Shown: positions 1-8,732, counted from the first letter of the stretch. The stretch is 37,394 nucleotides of DNA from Planctomycetota bacterium (GCA_027625095.1 JAQBXN010000086.1:1-37394), one strand, 5' to 3'. The notes: generated from the letters alone by a model not told the origin. A program made the numbers and translations.

Positions 1-81
1 CTCGCTGCGGCTGTCCTTCATCATGTAGACACCGGGAGCATCTGGCAGTTCGGCAAGTTGTTGCTGGAGAGTTGAAGTCAT
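1..81 (-). CDS. uvrC: UvrC, excinuclease ABC subunit C (N-terminal 27 codons, cut by window edge)
   Basis: The reverse strand from an ATG at 81 reads MTSTLQQQLAELPDAPGVYM and continues to the window edge. The segment LPDAPGVYMMKD is the characteristic opening of the UvrC GIY-YIG nuclease domain (families usually show LPxxPGVYxMxD). UvrC makes the dual incisions in nucleotide excision repair after damage recognition by UvrA and UvrB. Only the first 27 residues are present; the gene runs leftwards out of the window. Family assignment rests on this short but very typical motif, so identity is likely but not certain. Confidence 0.85.
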   Translation of the reverse strand, partial: MTSTLQQQLAELPDAPGVYMMKDSRSE

Positions 82-168
82 GGATAAAGATGGCTCTTGT
101 TTGCTTGACCCCGGCTTACACTCCGGGCTTTGCCCACATTCTGTTTCAGATTACGCCGAAGGCGTATA

Positions 169-320
169 GGCAAGTAGCCGGTGGTTTTAACCACCGGTAC
201 ACGCAACAAAATCAGCAATTAGCCCCAGAGGGGCGTAGGCGACCTTCTCTCTCCGTCCCTCCGGGGCCAAGAGAATCTCTCTCCTCCTGATCCGGTGGTT
301 AAAACCACCGGCTACTTGCC
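169..320. repeat. REP-like element: 29-bp perfect inverted repeat with internal palindromes
   Basis: The bases at 169-197 are the exact reverse complement of 292-320. Each arm contains a 20-base palindrome, CCGGTGGTT-TT-AACCACCGG at 178-197 and its mirror at 292-311. Between them lies a small GCCCC-AGA-GGGGC hairpin (222-234) and pyrimidine-rich sequence. Open frames crossing this zone are repeat artefacts. It looks like an extragenic palindromic (REP/BIME-like) element; related pieces occur at the right edge of the window. Confidence 0.8.
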
Positions 321-595
321 CAAACCCCCTCCGGGGCTGAAGAGATGGACGGGTAATCTAACATTCTTGATAAGGTCGATGTCCCGAGTTTTGTAGAGGA
401 GCCGAGCGATGTGGGCAGAGAGCAGGCTAACACTCCAGAATTTTCAATCCAGATCTGTATTCTTCGCTGAGCGCGTGAGACAAGTTTATTCTGCACGCCG
501 TTTTCCGCCCTTCGGCCTCTTGCAAGGACGATGCACCACCTCTTATAACTGAAGCAGAGACAAGGTTTTGAGCCTGACTTTTTAAAACAGAAACC
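321..595. other. Non-coding leader between repeat zone and sulfatase
   Basis: No convincing gene is seen here. The start holds one more small GC-rich repeat piece (CCCCTCCGGGGC). The 3' part contains a promoter-like pair just upstream of the sulfatase start. No clear Shine-Dalgarno precedes the ATG at 596. Confidence 0.5.
520..549 (+). promoter_or_regulatory. Possible sigma70-type promoter for the sulfatase at 596
   Basis: TTGCAA (520-525) and TATAAC (544-549) are separated by 18 bases, and the -10 box lies about 47 bases upstream of the ATG. The match is 4/6 and 5/6 to the consensus. This is a pattern match only. Confidence 0.3.
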
Positions 596-2140
596 ATGCC
601 ACACGATAAACCAAATATTCTTTTCGTATTCGCTGATGACTGGGGCCGCTATGCAAGCGCATACCAGAAGATCGAGGGCGACAACACTCCCAACGCTCTT
701 CTGAACACACCCAACTTTGATCGAGTGGCGAGTGAAGGGGCTCTATTCACCAATGGCTTTGTGCCTGCGCCCTCCTGCACTCCATGCCGAAGCTCCATTC
801 TCTCCGGCCGCTATTTCTGGCAGACGGGCCGGGCCGCGATTCTTCAGGGCGCGGTTTGGGATTCATCGATTCCAACGTTTCCGCTCATCCTTGAAGAGAA
901 CGGTTACCACATTGGCTACACCTACAAAGTCTGGTCTCCCGGCACGCCTCGCGACCAGCCGTACGGCGGCGACCGCACGAAATATGCGCCGGCAGGTGAT
1001 GCGTTCGGCCGGTTCTCTCACGTAGTAACTGAGCGCGCCAAAGAGATGAGCGTCGAGGCTGCGAAGGAAACTCTGTATGACGAGGTAAGACAGAATTTCG
1101 ATGCCTTTCTCGAAGCGCGACCGAATGGGCAGCCGTTCTGTTACTGGTGGGGCCCAACCAATACCCACCGCACCTGGGAACGCGGCTCAGGAAAGAAGCT
1201 CTGGGGATTGGAACCGGATGACTTGAAAGGGAGGCTGCCGGCGTTTCTTCCGGACGTTCACGAAATCCGGGAAGACGTGGCGGATTACCTCGGCGAATGC
1301 CTGGCGGTGGACGCCGGTCTCGGACTGCTGATGCAAAGGCTCGAAGAAATCGGTGAGTTGGATAACACGCTGATTGTGGTCAGCGGCGATCACGGCATTC
1401 CTGGTTTCCCTCGCGCTAAATGCAACCTCTACGACCTCGGCTGTGAGGTCGCCCTTGCCGCCCGCTGGCCGGGGCGGATACCCGAGGGGCGCGTGGTGGA
1501 TGATTTCGTCAATCTGATGGACCTCGGGCCTACCTTCCTCCAGGCCGCAGGTATCGAGCCGCCGGAATGCATGAGCGGAAAAGGCCTCTTGGAAGTCTTC
1601 GAATCCTCTGAATCAGGACAAGTCGATCCGGAACGCACTTTTGTCGTCACCGGCAGGGAACGCCACGTGGCCAAGGCCCGCGAAGGAAACTTGCCATATC
1701 CGCAACGGGCGATTCGCACTCGAGACTTCCTCTATATCCGAAACTTCGCCCCTGACCGCTGGCCGATGGGTGAACCCAAAGGCCTCGACGATCCCGATAT
1801 CATGCCACCTCCTTACGAGGATCTGTGTTGGAAAACCTTCATCTGCTATGCAGATCTCGATGCCAGCCCAACGAAGGCATGGATGATCCATCACCGCGGT
1901 GAGGAGCGAGTTAAGAACCTCTTCGAGATGGGTTTCGGAAAGTTTCCCGCCGAAGAACTCTACGATCTGCGCGAGGACCCACATTACTTGAATAACGTGA
2001 TCGGCCAGTCGAGATACTCACCAAAGAGAATCGAACTCTCTCAAAAACTTATGGCCTTGCTCCGCGAGCAAGAGGACCCGCGGGTAGCAGAGGAAAGCTG
2101 CAGATTCGAATCCTCGCCTTATACGGACGTACCTTCCTGA
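596..2140 (+). CDS. Type I (formylglycine) sulfatase, alkaline phosphatase superfamily
   Basis: A 514-residue arylsulfatase-family protein. The N-terminus (PNILFVFADDWG) gives the first metal-binding aspartates (D14/D15). The CTPCR motif at residues 61-65 matches the CxPxR signature in which the cysteine is converted to formylglycine. K111, H191 and the DHG at 265-267 with K275 complete a typical active site, and the C-terminal EELYDLREDPHYLNN stretch is usual for the family. It would hydrolyse sulfate esters, probably on glycans, but the substrate cannot be read from sequence. No signal peptide is evident at this start. A Cys-type sulfatase needs a formylglycine-generating enzyme, which is not in the window. 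Confidence 0.93.
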   Translation: MPHDKPNILFVFADDWGRYASAYQKIEGDNTPNALLNTPNFDRVASEGALFTNGFVPAPSCTPCRSSILSGRYFWQTGRAAILQGAVWDSSIPTFPLILEENGYHIGYTYKVWSPGTPRDQPYGGDRTKYAPAGDAFGRFSHVVTERAKEMSVEAAKETLYDEVRQNFDAFLEARPNGQPFCYWWGPTNTHRTWERGSGKKLWGLEPDDLKGRLPAFLPDVHEIREDVADYLGECLAVDAGLGLLMQRLEEIGELDNTLIVVSGDHGIPGFPRAKCNLYDLGCEVALAARWPGRIPEGRVVDDFVNLMDLGPTFLQAAGIEPPECMSGKGLLEVFESSESGQVDPERTFVVTGRERHVAKAREGNLPYPQRAIRTRDFLYIRNFAPDRWPMGEPKGLDDPDIMPPPYEDLCWKTFICYADLDASPTKAWMIHHRGEERVKNLFEMGFGKFPAEELYDLREDPHYLNNVIGQSRYSPKRIELSQKLMALLREQEDPRVAEESCRFESSPYTDVPS

Positions 2141-2157
2141 ACCCTGAATCCTGACCT
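2137..2157. repeat. Three degenerate copies of a CTGAATC heptamer
   Basis: CTGAACC, CTGAATC and CTGACCT follow each other over the sulfatase stop codon and into the end of the convergent hydrolase gene. The same heptamer appears in purer form at 7626-7660, so it is a recurring short tandem repeat in this genome. Confidence 0.6.
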
Positions 2158-3088
2158 ACCCGGCCCTCTCCTGAATGAAGCCCACCACTTCATCCATTAC
2201 CGCGCGCCTCTCACAGTCGAGAAGGAGCTCGTGGGCTGAGCCCTCGTACCACGTCAGCCGTTTATCATCACTTGAGACCGCCTCATAAAGTTGCTGGACG
2301 CTGGTGCCGCAAACGACCCTGTCGTTCTTGCTCTGCTGGATGAGCAACGGGCAGCGAATAGCGTTCAGAGAATCGCCAATGCTCTCAGCGAATTCGACCA
2401 TGCTCTGCATCGTTTTCACTGGATAGAAGGGGCTTATTTTTACTTCGGCGCGAAGGCGATCATCGAGAAGGTTCGGCTCCCTGTGCAGCTCCACGACTTG
2501 AGTAAATGGCAATAATTGAGCCAGTTTCAGCCTGGTCTGCGGACTGAGGCCACCAGAGGCATCGGAGTTGAGCTTCAGAAAAGGAGAGATGGCGACAACC
2601 CCGTTTACCAATGATCGTGTTGCCTGATGCAAGGCAAGCAGGCCTCCGAGTGAAAAGCCCACCAAGAATATTCTGTCATGCCTCTCTCTTAATTTGAGAT
2701 GAGTCAATTCGACCGCCGAGGCCCAGTTTTGCCACCGTGATGCAGCCAGGTCTCCAACGGAACGACCATGCCCGGGCAACAGCATTGCATGCACCGAACA
2801 GCCCCGTTGGTGGAGCAACTCGCCGAGTTCCTCGAACACACTGGGCGAGCCCCGAAATCCATGAATCAACAGCACGGCAGGCTCGCCGCCCATTCGCATG
2901 AAGCCCTCTCTCCCCTTAACGTAGCCGAGCGAATCAAAATCAATCCGCTTCTCATACTCCTCGATATTAGCTTTGACACGGGCCGCTCTGGTCGCACCGA
3001 AAACCAGAAATCCCACTACAAGTAGACAGGCGATAACAATTGGTAGATAGACCAACAACGGCAAGCCCCCAATGATTTCCCGCGGCAC
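2156..3088 (-). CDS. Membrane-anchored alpha/beta hydrolase (esterase/lipase-like)
   Basis: A 310-residue protein starting at GTG (3088). Residues 10-31 form one hydrophobic membrane segment, followed by an alpha/beta hydrolase domain. The oxyanion-hole motif HGFRGSP (76-82), the nucleophile elbow GFSLGG (S146), D256 in QQSKNDRV and H286 in EGSAHELL form a full catalytic triad. The spacing resembles carboxylesterases and monoacylglycerol lipases. The N-terminal anchor suggests action at the inner membrane, with the enzyme domain on either face. It is convergent with the upstream sulfatase (stop codons 16 bases apart) and divergent from the cyclase. The substrate is unknown. Confidence 0.85.
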   Translation of the reverse strand: MPREIIGGLPLLVYLPIVIACLLVVGFLVFGATRAARVKANIEEYEKRIDFDSLGYVKGREGFMRMGGEPAVLLIHGFRGSPSVFEELGELLHQRGCSVHAMLLPGHGRSVGDLAASRWQNWASAVELTHLKLRERHDRIFLVGFSLGGLLALHQATRSLVNGVVAISPFLKLNSDASGGLSPQTRLKLAQLLPFTQVVELHREPNLLDDRLRAEVKISPFYPVKTMQSMVEFAESIGDSLNAIRCPLLIQQSKNDRVVCGTSVQQLYEAVSSDDKRLTWYEGSAHELLLDCERRAVMDEVVGFIQERAG

Positions 3089-3338
3089 GATTGTTTAAAG
3101 CAGAAAGGGCACAAGGTTACCCGTTCCTGCAACAAGATGTCCAGCCCAGACAATGACTCGTTCAGGCATACTGCCCGAAACTTTGAATGTTGGAAAGCCC
3201 TCACACAGGCAGAAGCCGCTCACACAAATCCTCCGAACCTCCATCACTCCAATCTTCCATAGTTTACAGTTGAACGAACGAATCAATTAACGATGATCCT
3301 TTCGATTCAAGTTCACTGCATCCTTCCCGGCCAGCAAC

Positions 3339-6300
3339 ATGCCCCGTTCCTTTATCACCTCTACCAAAATATCTGTTCTCAATCGAGCTACCTACCTTGA
3401 AGATCGATTGTTCGCGTCGTTCCTGGTCGTAGAGGGGGTAATTGATAAGGAACACGTGGAAGCCATCATTACAGAACGGAAGACCAGGTACGATCAGGGC
3501 ACGCCACTGCTGCCTCTGCGATACGAATTAATCGAGCAGGGCATCATTGACGAACCCACAGCCGACAAAGTAATGGAGCCCGTCAGCGGATTCCTTGAGG
3601 CCGAAAAGAGAACACACGGCCTGTTTGGCCACCCCCTGTTTGGGATGGTGGCCGTCAAAAAGAAATTCCTGACCTACGACCAGTTGGCTGTGCTGATGGT
3701 GAAGCAGCACAAGCTCAGATCAACTGGCAGAAAATCCCAACCAATTGGACAACTGGCACTCGGCCTGGGCATGCTGAGCGATTCACAGATTCGGGAAATA
3801 AGTGAAGCCCAGTCCTTCATGGTGCTCCGCTGGATCAAGGAGTTCACACGGTTCGCAGCCAAGAATAAAACCGTCATTCATCTCGGAGTTCCGATGATTC
3901 TTGCCGGACTTGTGATAGCTCTCATCCATTTCACTTATTTCCAAAAGCGATTTGCGCATTCGATTGGTGAATACCTCGAACGCATGGAATGGATGTCCTA
4001 CGACCTCCGCTTCCGAATCCGTGACGGAATGGCACCGATCGACCCATACGACCTCAAGAGTCGGAGAAGTCTCTGGTCCGAGAAGCGCAAAGCACCAACG
4101 GATGTGGTCATCGTAGATGTCGACCAGCGGACCATGCAGCGTTTCGAAAACCGCTGGCCATTCTCTCGTGCCGAAATGGGACTTCTTGTAGACAGGCTCG
4201 GAGAAGCAGGAGTCAAGGCGGTCGGCTGGGACGTTTTGTTCACTTCACCGGATAATCCGGATGAAATTGAACTGATGAAGGTACTCGTCAAGAAATTCCA
4301 GAAAATGCATGGAATCGAAGAGTCCTTAGAGCCCCAGGCCAGCACCCCGGCAACAGGCGTGGGGACTGGAGGATTCGATTTCGGTGACTTTGGCAAGCCA
4401 GATTCCGGCAATGCAACACCGAAAAAGGAAGGTGAAGACGCAAAAGAGAATGACTTTGATTTCGATTTTGGCGAAGACAAACTCAAACCAGAGGCCACCG
4501 AAAAGCCGGGCGCAGAATCGAAGCCCGATGCTGGGGAAAAAAAGAGGGCTGCCGACAATGACGCTGATTTTGATTTCAATTTCGACGATAAAAAGGAATC
4601 CAAAGGCCCGCAGGGAGGTGACGGGGCTGAAGGCCAGACGAACGAAGAACAGAAAAAAACTCAGCCGAAACAGGCTGCATCAGATGATGCGGATTTCGAC
4701 TTTCAGTTTGGTGAGGGTAAGAAACCTGAGGAACAGAAAAAATCCGAGGATGACTTTGACTTTCCAGCACAGGCAACCCCGAAAAAACAGGCCACAGATC
4801 CGGATCATCCGGCGTTTTACCCGGTCTTAATGAACGCGTATCAGGACATGCTGCATGACAGTGCCTTCGCTAAGGCCATCACCGCCAGCTACGATAACTA
4901 TGGGATGCGCAGCGTAGCGGCCATGTACTTTATCCCTGAAGTAATGCGCGAAACAGCGAAAAGCCAAACAGACCTGGATCGGGAACTCTTCGGCCGATCC
5001 GCCTTCCTGTTTCGCGTCCCCCTTCGGCCGCGTACTTTCGAGCAAATTCCCAAAGAAGAGGGTGGAGAAGAACGCCTCCTTATGGACGTGGAGACCTTTA
5101 TACCCTCCATGGTCGGGGTTCTGGGCACGATTAAACCAATCAGTGATGCCGTGGAAAGCCAGGGCTTCGTAAACACGATCGTTGACCAGGATGGCATCCT
5201 TCGTGCCATGTGGACTGCCATTCCGTTCCGACTCAATAAAGGGTCCTCTGGCATTGAATTCTATCCTTCCATGGCGTTTCAGACTGCTTCGTACTATCTC
5301 GATAAGGCGGAGGCCTCCGCCACTCCCTCCGTGGCCTGGACATGGGACTACCAGGGCGCCAAGGCCGGAGCGTTTGCGCGGGATTCCAGTATCGGTAACT
5401 ACAAACTTGATCTGGCCGGCGACGGACGAATGCTGCTCAACTTTTATGGCGATGGAAACTGGAAAGAATTTTTTGAGGTTACCTTTTGCGGTGAAGCCAA
5501 ACAGATTGGTACCTTTGCGTTCAAAAAGAGTTCAGACGATGCCAACAAGAATGTTCAGCAATATCTGGGTAGCTTGAAATACAAACTCGGAACTCCCGTG
5601 ATAGCCAGAGTGGTTCACCCACAAGGCAACCAACCAGACATAGAGCGGGTTGCCTCGTTCAGTTGCACGACCCAGGCAAACTGGGCCAAATTTCTGTCCA
5701 CCGGAAAAAGAAAGATCGAGGAAAAGAAAAAGGGACTTGCGGAAGCTGCAACTGAGGAAGAAGCAGAAACGATCGAGCAGGCCCTGAAGAAAGCGGAAGA
5801 CGATTACAGACTTTTTGCTGAGTTGTTGAGCCCGGGGCACATTTTCTTCTTCCCTCCGTCGCAGCCGAAGAAAACCTGCCAAGTAGTTGGAACAGTTGAA
5901 AGTGAGGGCGAAATAGAGGTTCCTCAGGATGGTCTGACTCTTAAACAGGCCGTCGAACGGGCGGGGGGATTCAAAGCGACCGGAGTCGTGGATGTCCGGC
6001 GCTCCTGTCTCATCCGTCCCGATCCAGGGGGTTCTTATTCCTTCCAATCCATTTTTCTTGATGGTCACCTGATCGATTCCATACGAATCCAACAGGGCGA
6101 CACACTCGTCCTTCCCCGTGCTTATCATCGCGGGCAAGTTTTCAAGTACTACTCGTTCATCGATATTTATGACCGTAAAGTTCACTTTGATGAACTCAAG
6201 GGTAAGGCAGTAATAGTGGGCTCGACCAGTCCGGAACTGGGCGACTTTCTAACCACCTTGTACGGCGAATTTCCGGGCCTCGAAATCCAGGCAACGTACT

Positions 6301-7478
6301 GTCAAAACATCATTCACAACAATCCCATTCGAAAAAGGAATCTGATTGCTTTCAACGTCTCCATGCTGGTGGGCTGCACCCTCGCTGTGAGTGTGTTCGT
6401 CGGATTGCTACCGCAACTCTGGGGTCTGTTCGCATTTTTCGCCGCGGTGGGTAGCTATTGCATCCTTTCCTATTACTACTTCGCGCATGCCCGCCTCTGG
6501 ATAGATATGGTCGCTCCCATCTCGGGCATGTGCACTGTGTTCGGGCTGGTCACCCTCTTCCGGCATTTCACCGAACAACGCGAGAAGAAGAAGGTGCAGG
6601 GCATGTTCTCCACCATGGTCTCGCCAGAAGTCCTCGAATACATGCAAGAAAACCCAGACCGCTTCCGCCTCACGGGAGAGAAAAAGTGGGCCACGTTGTT
6701 CTTTTCTGATGTTGCAGGATTCACCACCATATCAGAATCGCTCACGGCGGAAGCGCTCGCATTAGTCCTCAACCGATATCTGACCCCCATGTCAGATATC
6801 ATCCTCAGCTATGGTGGCTATATCGATAAGTATGAAGGTGACGCCATCATGGCCGACTTCGGTGTGCCCATCTGGACCGATGAAGACAAAAACTCGCACG
6901 CATGGAAATGCTGCTGGTCCGCACTGGACCAACAGGCAAAACTCCAGGAGGTCCGCCGAGACCTTAAGGAGGAATTCGGCGTAGACATCGACGTCCGCAT
7001 GGGAATGAACACCGGCGAAGTCTCAGCCGGAAACATGGGCTCGACCCAGAAAATGCAATATACCGTCATGGGCGACGCAGTGAATCAGGCTGCTCGTTTC
7101 GAACCGGCCAACAAGCCGTTCGACACCCATATCATGATCGGGAAATCCACCAAGGATATGTCCGGAGACAAAATCGTAACACGATTCCTTGCAGCCATGA
7201 TCGTGAAGGGCAAGACCGAACCGGTCTTCACCTACGAACTCCTCGCCAAGCAAGGCGAAGCCTCCCCTGAATTACTGAAAGTCATCGAACTCTTTGAGCA
7301 GGGATGGCACCTGCACGTCGAGCAGAAATGGGACGAAGCCATTGCTAAATTTGACGAAGTCATGGCGATCAGGCCAACCGATGGACCTTCTCGGGTCTAC
7401 AAAAAGATGTGCCAAGATTACAAACTCGAACCACCCAAAGCAGGCTGGAAAGGCGAATGGATTCAGAAAGAAAAGTAA
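3339..7478 (+). CDS. CHASE2-type membrane adenylate cyclase (class III) with inserted SLBB-like domain and acidic linker
   Basis: A 1379-residue sensor cyclase. Residues about 25-165 hold two helical repeats resembling the MshEN/GspE N-terminal fold. A first membrane helix spans about 179-200. CHASE2-like sequence starts near 210 (MSYDLRFRIRD, then VVIVDVDQRTM) and is interrupted by an acidic linker (about 335-490) rich in DFDF motifs and later by an SLBB-like segment (about 846-926, GLTLKQAVERAGGF). CHASE2 closes at about 927-995 (FDELKGKAVIVGSTS), then two or three membrane helices (about 1002-1075) lead to the cyclase domain. D1124 and D1168 are the metal aspartates, K1164 and T1242 the adenine-selecting positions, and N1249/R1253 the transition-state pair, so adenylate cyclase activity is likely. 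A TPR-like tail (1310-1350) follows. No signalling partner is adjacent. Confidence 0.9.
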   Translation: MPRSFITSTKISVLNRATYLEDRLFASFLVVEGVIDKEHVEAIITERKTRYDQGTPLLPLRYELIEQGIIDEPTADKVMEPVSGFLEAEKRTHGLFGHPLFGMVAVKKKFLTYDQLAVLMVKQHKLRSTGRKSQPIGQLALGLGMLSDSQIREISEAQSFMVLRWIKEFTRFAAKNKTVIHLGVPMILAGLVIALIHFTYFQKRFAHSIGEYLERMEWMSYDLRFRIRDGMAPIDPYDLKSRRSLWSEKRKAPTDVVIVDVDQRTMQRFENRWPFSRAEMGLLVDRLGEAGVKAVGWDVLFTSPDNPDEIELMKVLVKKFQKMHGIEESLEPQASTPATGVGTGGFDFGDFGKPDSGNATPKKEGEDAKENDFDFDFGEDKLKPEATEKPGAESKPDAGEKKRAADNDADFDFNFDDKKESKGPQGGDGAEGQTNEEQKKTQPKQAASDDADFDFQFGEGKKPEEQKKSEDDFDFPAQATPKKQATDPDHPAFYPVLMNAYQDMLHDSAFAKAITASYDNYGMRSVAAMYFIPEVMRETAKSQTDLDRELFGRSAFLFRVPLRPRTFEQIPKEEGGEERLLMDVETFIPSMVGVLGTIKPISDAVESQGFVNTIVDQDGILRAMWTAIPFRLNKGSSGIEFYPSMAFQTASYYLDKAEASATPSVAWTWDYQGAKAGAFARDSSIGNYKLDLAGDGRMLLNFYGDGNWKEFFEVTFCGEAKQIGTFAFKKSSDDANKNVQQYLGSLKYKLGTPVIARVVHPQGNQPDIERVASFSCTTQANWAKFLSTGKRKIEEKKKGLAEAATEEEAETIEQALKKAEDDYRLFAELLSPGHIFFFPPSQPKKTCQVVGTVESEGEIEVPQDGLTLKQAVERAGGFKATGVVDVRRSCLIRPDPGGSYSFQSIFLDGHLIDSIRIQQGDTLVLPRAYHRGQVFKYYSFIDIYDRKVHFDELKGKAVIVGSTSPELGDFLTTLYGEFPGLEIQATYCQNIIHNNPIRKRNLIAFNVSMLVGCTLAVSVFVGLLPQLWGLFAFFAAVGSYCILSYYYFAHARLWIDMVAPISGMCTVFGLVTLFRHFTEQREKKKVQGMFSTMVSPEVLEYMQENPDRFRLTGEKKWATLFFSDVAGFTTISESLTAEALALVLNRYLTPMSDIILSYGGYIDKYEGDAIMADFGVPIWTDEDKNSHAWKCCWSALDQQAKLQEVRRDLKEEFGVDIDVRMGMNTGEVSAGNMGSTQKMQYTVMGDAVNQAARFEPANKPFDTHIMIGKSTKDMSGDKIVTRFLAAMIVKGKTEPVFTYELLAKQGEASPELLKVIELFEQGWHLHVEQKWDEAIAKFDEVMAIRPTDGPSRVYKKMCQDYKLEPPKAGWKGEWIQKEK
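4341..4808 (+). other. DF-rich acidic repeat linker inside the CHASE2 cyclase gene
   Basis: Encodes residues about 335-490 of the cyclase. Five acidic-aromatic clusters occur: FDFGDFG (346-352), DFDFDFGED (372-380), DADFDFNFDD (408-417), DADFDFQFGEG (450-460) and DDFDF (471-475). They are separated by Lys/Glu/Pro-rich spacers. The composition suggests a disordered extracytoplasmic segment, given its position between two parts of CHASE2. Confidence 0.7.
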
Positions 7479-7514
7479 TCTTGGCGAAGTAAAAAATAGA
7501 AAAGCATCTGATCT

Positions 7515-7592
7515 GGAGTGCGGTGACTTGTTTCCGCCTTCAATCTCTTTGAAACTTCGGAAAGTGACAGCTCCAACAAGTCGGAGCACTCC
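7515..7592. repeat. Imperfect inverted repeat element between cyclase and DapA-type genes
   Basis: GGAGTGCGGTGACTTGT (7515-7531) faces ACAAGTCGGAGCACTCC (7576-7592); 14 of 17 positions pair. Between the arms are 44 bases. The arms look like a dispersed genomic palindrome rather than a terminator, since no T-run follows. Confidence 0.65.
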
Positions 7593-7625
7593 CCAAAAGA
7601 GCCGCCGGTAAAGTAACAGGCACTA

Positions 7626-7660
7626 AATCCTGAGTCCCGAATCCTGAATCCTGAATCCTG
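7626..7660. repeat. Five tandem copies of the heptamer AATCCTG
   Basis: Units at 7626, 7633 (AGTCCCG, diverged), 7640, 7647 and 7654 run directly into the ATG at 7662. They occupy the place where a ribosome binding site would be expected, and no Shine-Dalgarno is visible. Confidence 0.8.
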
Positions 7661-7661
7661 A

Positions 7662-8714
7662 ATGACCACTTCACTTTCAAAACTACTCACTCGCGGCACT
7701 GTCATCCCTGCCCATCCGCTTGCCCTTGACGAAAACCGGCGATTCGACGAGCAGCGCCAGGTCGCATTGACCCGTTACTACATCGACGCCGGCGCCGGTG
7801 GGGTGGCCGTCGGGGTGCACACCACCCAGTTCGAGATTCGACAACCGGAAATAGGACTTTTCGAACCAGTTTTGAGGCTCGCGTCCGAGACCGTGGATGC
7901 ATATGCCGGCGACCGACCCATTTGGAAAATCGCCGGCGTCTGCGGCAAAACGGACCAGGCCATACGCGAGGCAGAATTTGCAAGAGAATACGGATACCAC
8001 GCGGGCCTGCTCAGTGTGGCAGCGCTGAAAGAAGAAACTATTCCTCAGCTTATCGAACACTGTCGAAAGGTAGCAGAGGTTATTCCAGTGGTTGGGTTTT
8101 ACCTGCAGCCGGCCGTTGGAGGACGACTACTCCCCTACTCTTTCTGGCGTGAGTTTGCGGCCATAGAAAACGTCATCGGGATCAAGATGGCGCCCTTCAA
8201 TCGATACCAGACTATCGATGTAATCCGCGGCGTTTGCGAATCCGGCCGGGCGGATGAAATCGCACTCTACACTGGCAACGATGACAACATCGTCGCCGAC
8301 CTTCTGACCGAATATCGCATCAAGGTGGGTGATAACCAAAAACGCGTCCGCATCGTTGGCGGTCTACTAGGACACTGGGCCTGCTGGACCAAAGGCGCTG
8401 TCGATTTGCTGAACGAAGTACACGCCCTGGTCGATAGTCGTGAGCCTATTCCACCCGAGTGGTTGACGCGAAACATTGATGTGACCGACGCGAATGCCGC
8501 CTTCTTCGATGTCGCAAATGGTTTTGCCGGATGCATCGCCGGCATCCACGAAGTCTTGCGCCGGCAGGGGCTGTTGAAAGGCACCTGGTGTCTCAATCCG
8601 AAAGAGCAGCTCTCACCGGGACAGAGCGAAGAAATTGATCGGGTTTACGCAGCCTACCCGGATATGAACGATGACGCGTTCGTGGAAGAAAACCTGGACA
8701 AATGGCTGGCATAA
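7662..8714 (+). CDS. Dihydrodipicolinate synthase (DapA)/N-acetylneuraminate lyase family aldolase
   Basis: A 350-residue TIM-barrel protein of the class I aldolase DapA/NanA superfamily. The likely Schiff-base lysine is K175 in VIGIKMAPF and the conserved tyrosine is Y147 in GFYLQPAVGG. The substrate-loop motif (GVHTTQF near residue 51) differs from the GTTGE of true DapA, so lysine biosynthesis is unlikely and a lyase or dehydratase for a keto-acid or sugar acid is more probable. It is longer than the usual 290-300 residues because of an extended C-terminal part. The start is set by the only nearby ATG; there is no Shine-Dalgarno, and a heptamer repeat abuts the start. It leads a stretch of catabolic genes on the same strand. 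Confidence 0.85.
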   Translation: MTTSLSKLLTRGTVIPAHPLALDENRRFDEQRQVALTRYYIDAGAGGVAVGVHTTQFEIRQPEIGLFEPVLRLASETVDAYAGDRPIWKIAGVCGKTDQAIREAEFAREYGYHAGLLSVAALKEETIPQLIEHCRKVAEVIPVVGFYLQPAVGGRLLPYSFWREFAAIENVIGIKMAPFNRYQTIDVIRGVCESGRADEIALYTGNDDNIVADLLTEYRIKVGDNQKRVRIVGGLLGHWACWTKGAVDLLNEVHALVDSREPIPPEWLTRNIDVTDANAAFFDVANGFAGCIAGIHEVLRRQGLLKGTWCLNPKEQLSPGQSEEIDRVYAAYPDMNDDAFVEENLDKWLA

Positions 8715-8732
8715 AGAATCCTCCCGGAAACA

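Noticed and set aside
72..290. Plus-strand frame through the left repeat zone
   Set aside because: The frame overlaps the REP-like palindromes and the uvrC start; its translation follows the repeat and has no protein signature.
3998..4603. 201-codon minus-strand frame rich in Ser/Lys
   Set aside because: It is the antisense image of the DF-rich linker of the cyclase; the composition follows from that repeat.
5532..6185. 217-codon minus-strand frame
   Set aside because: Antisense to the cyclase gene with no ribosome binding site or family motif.
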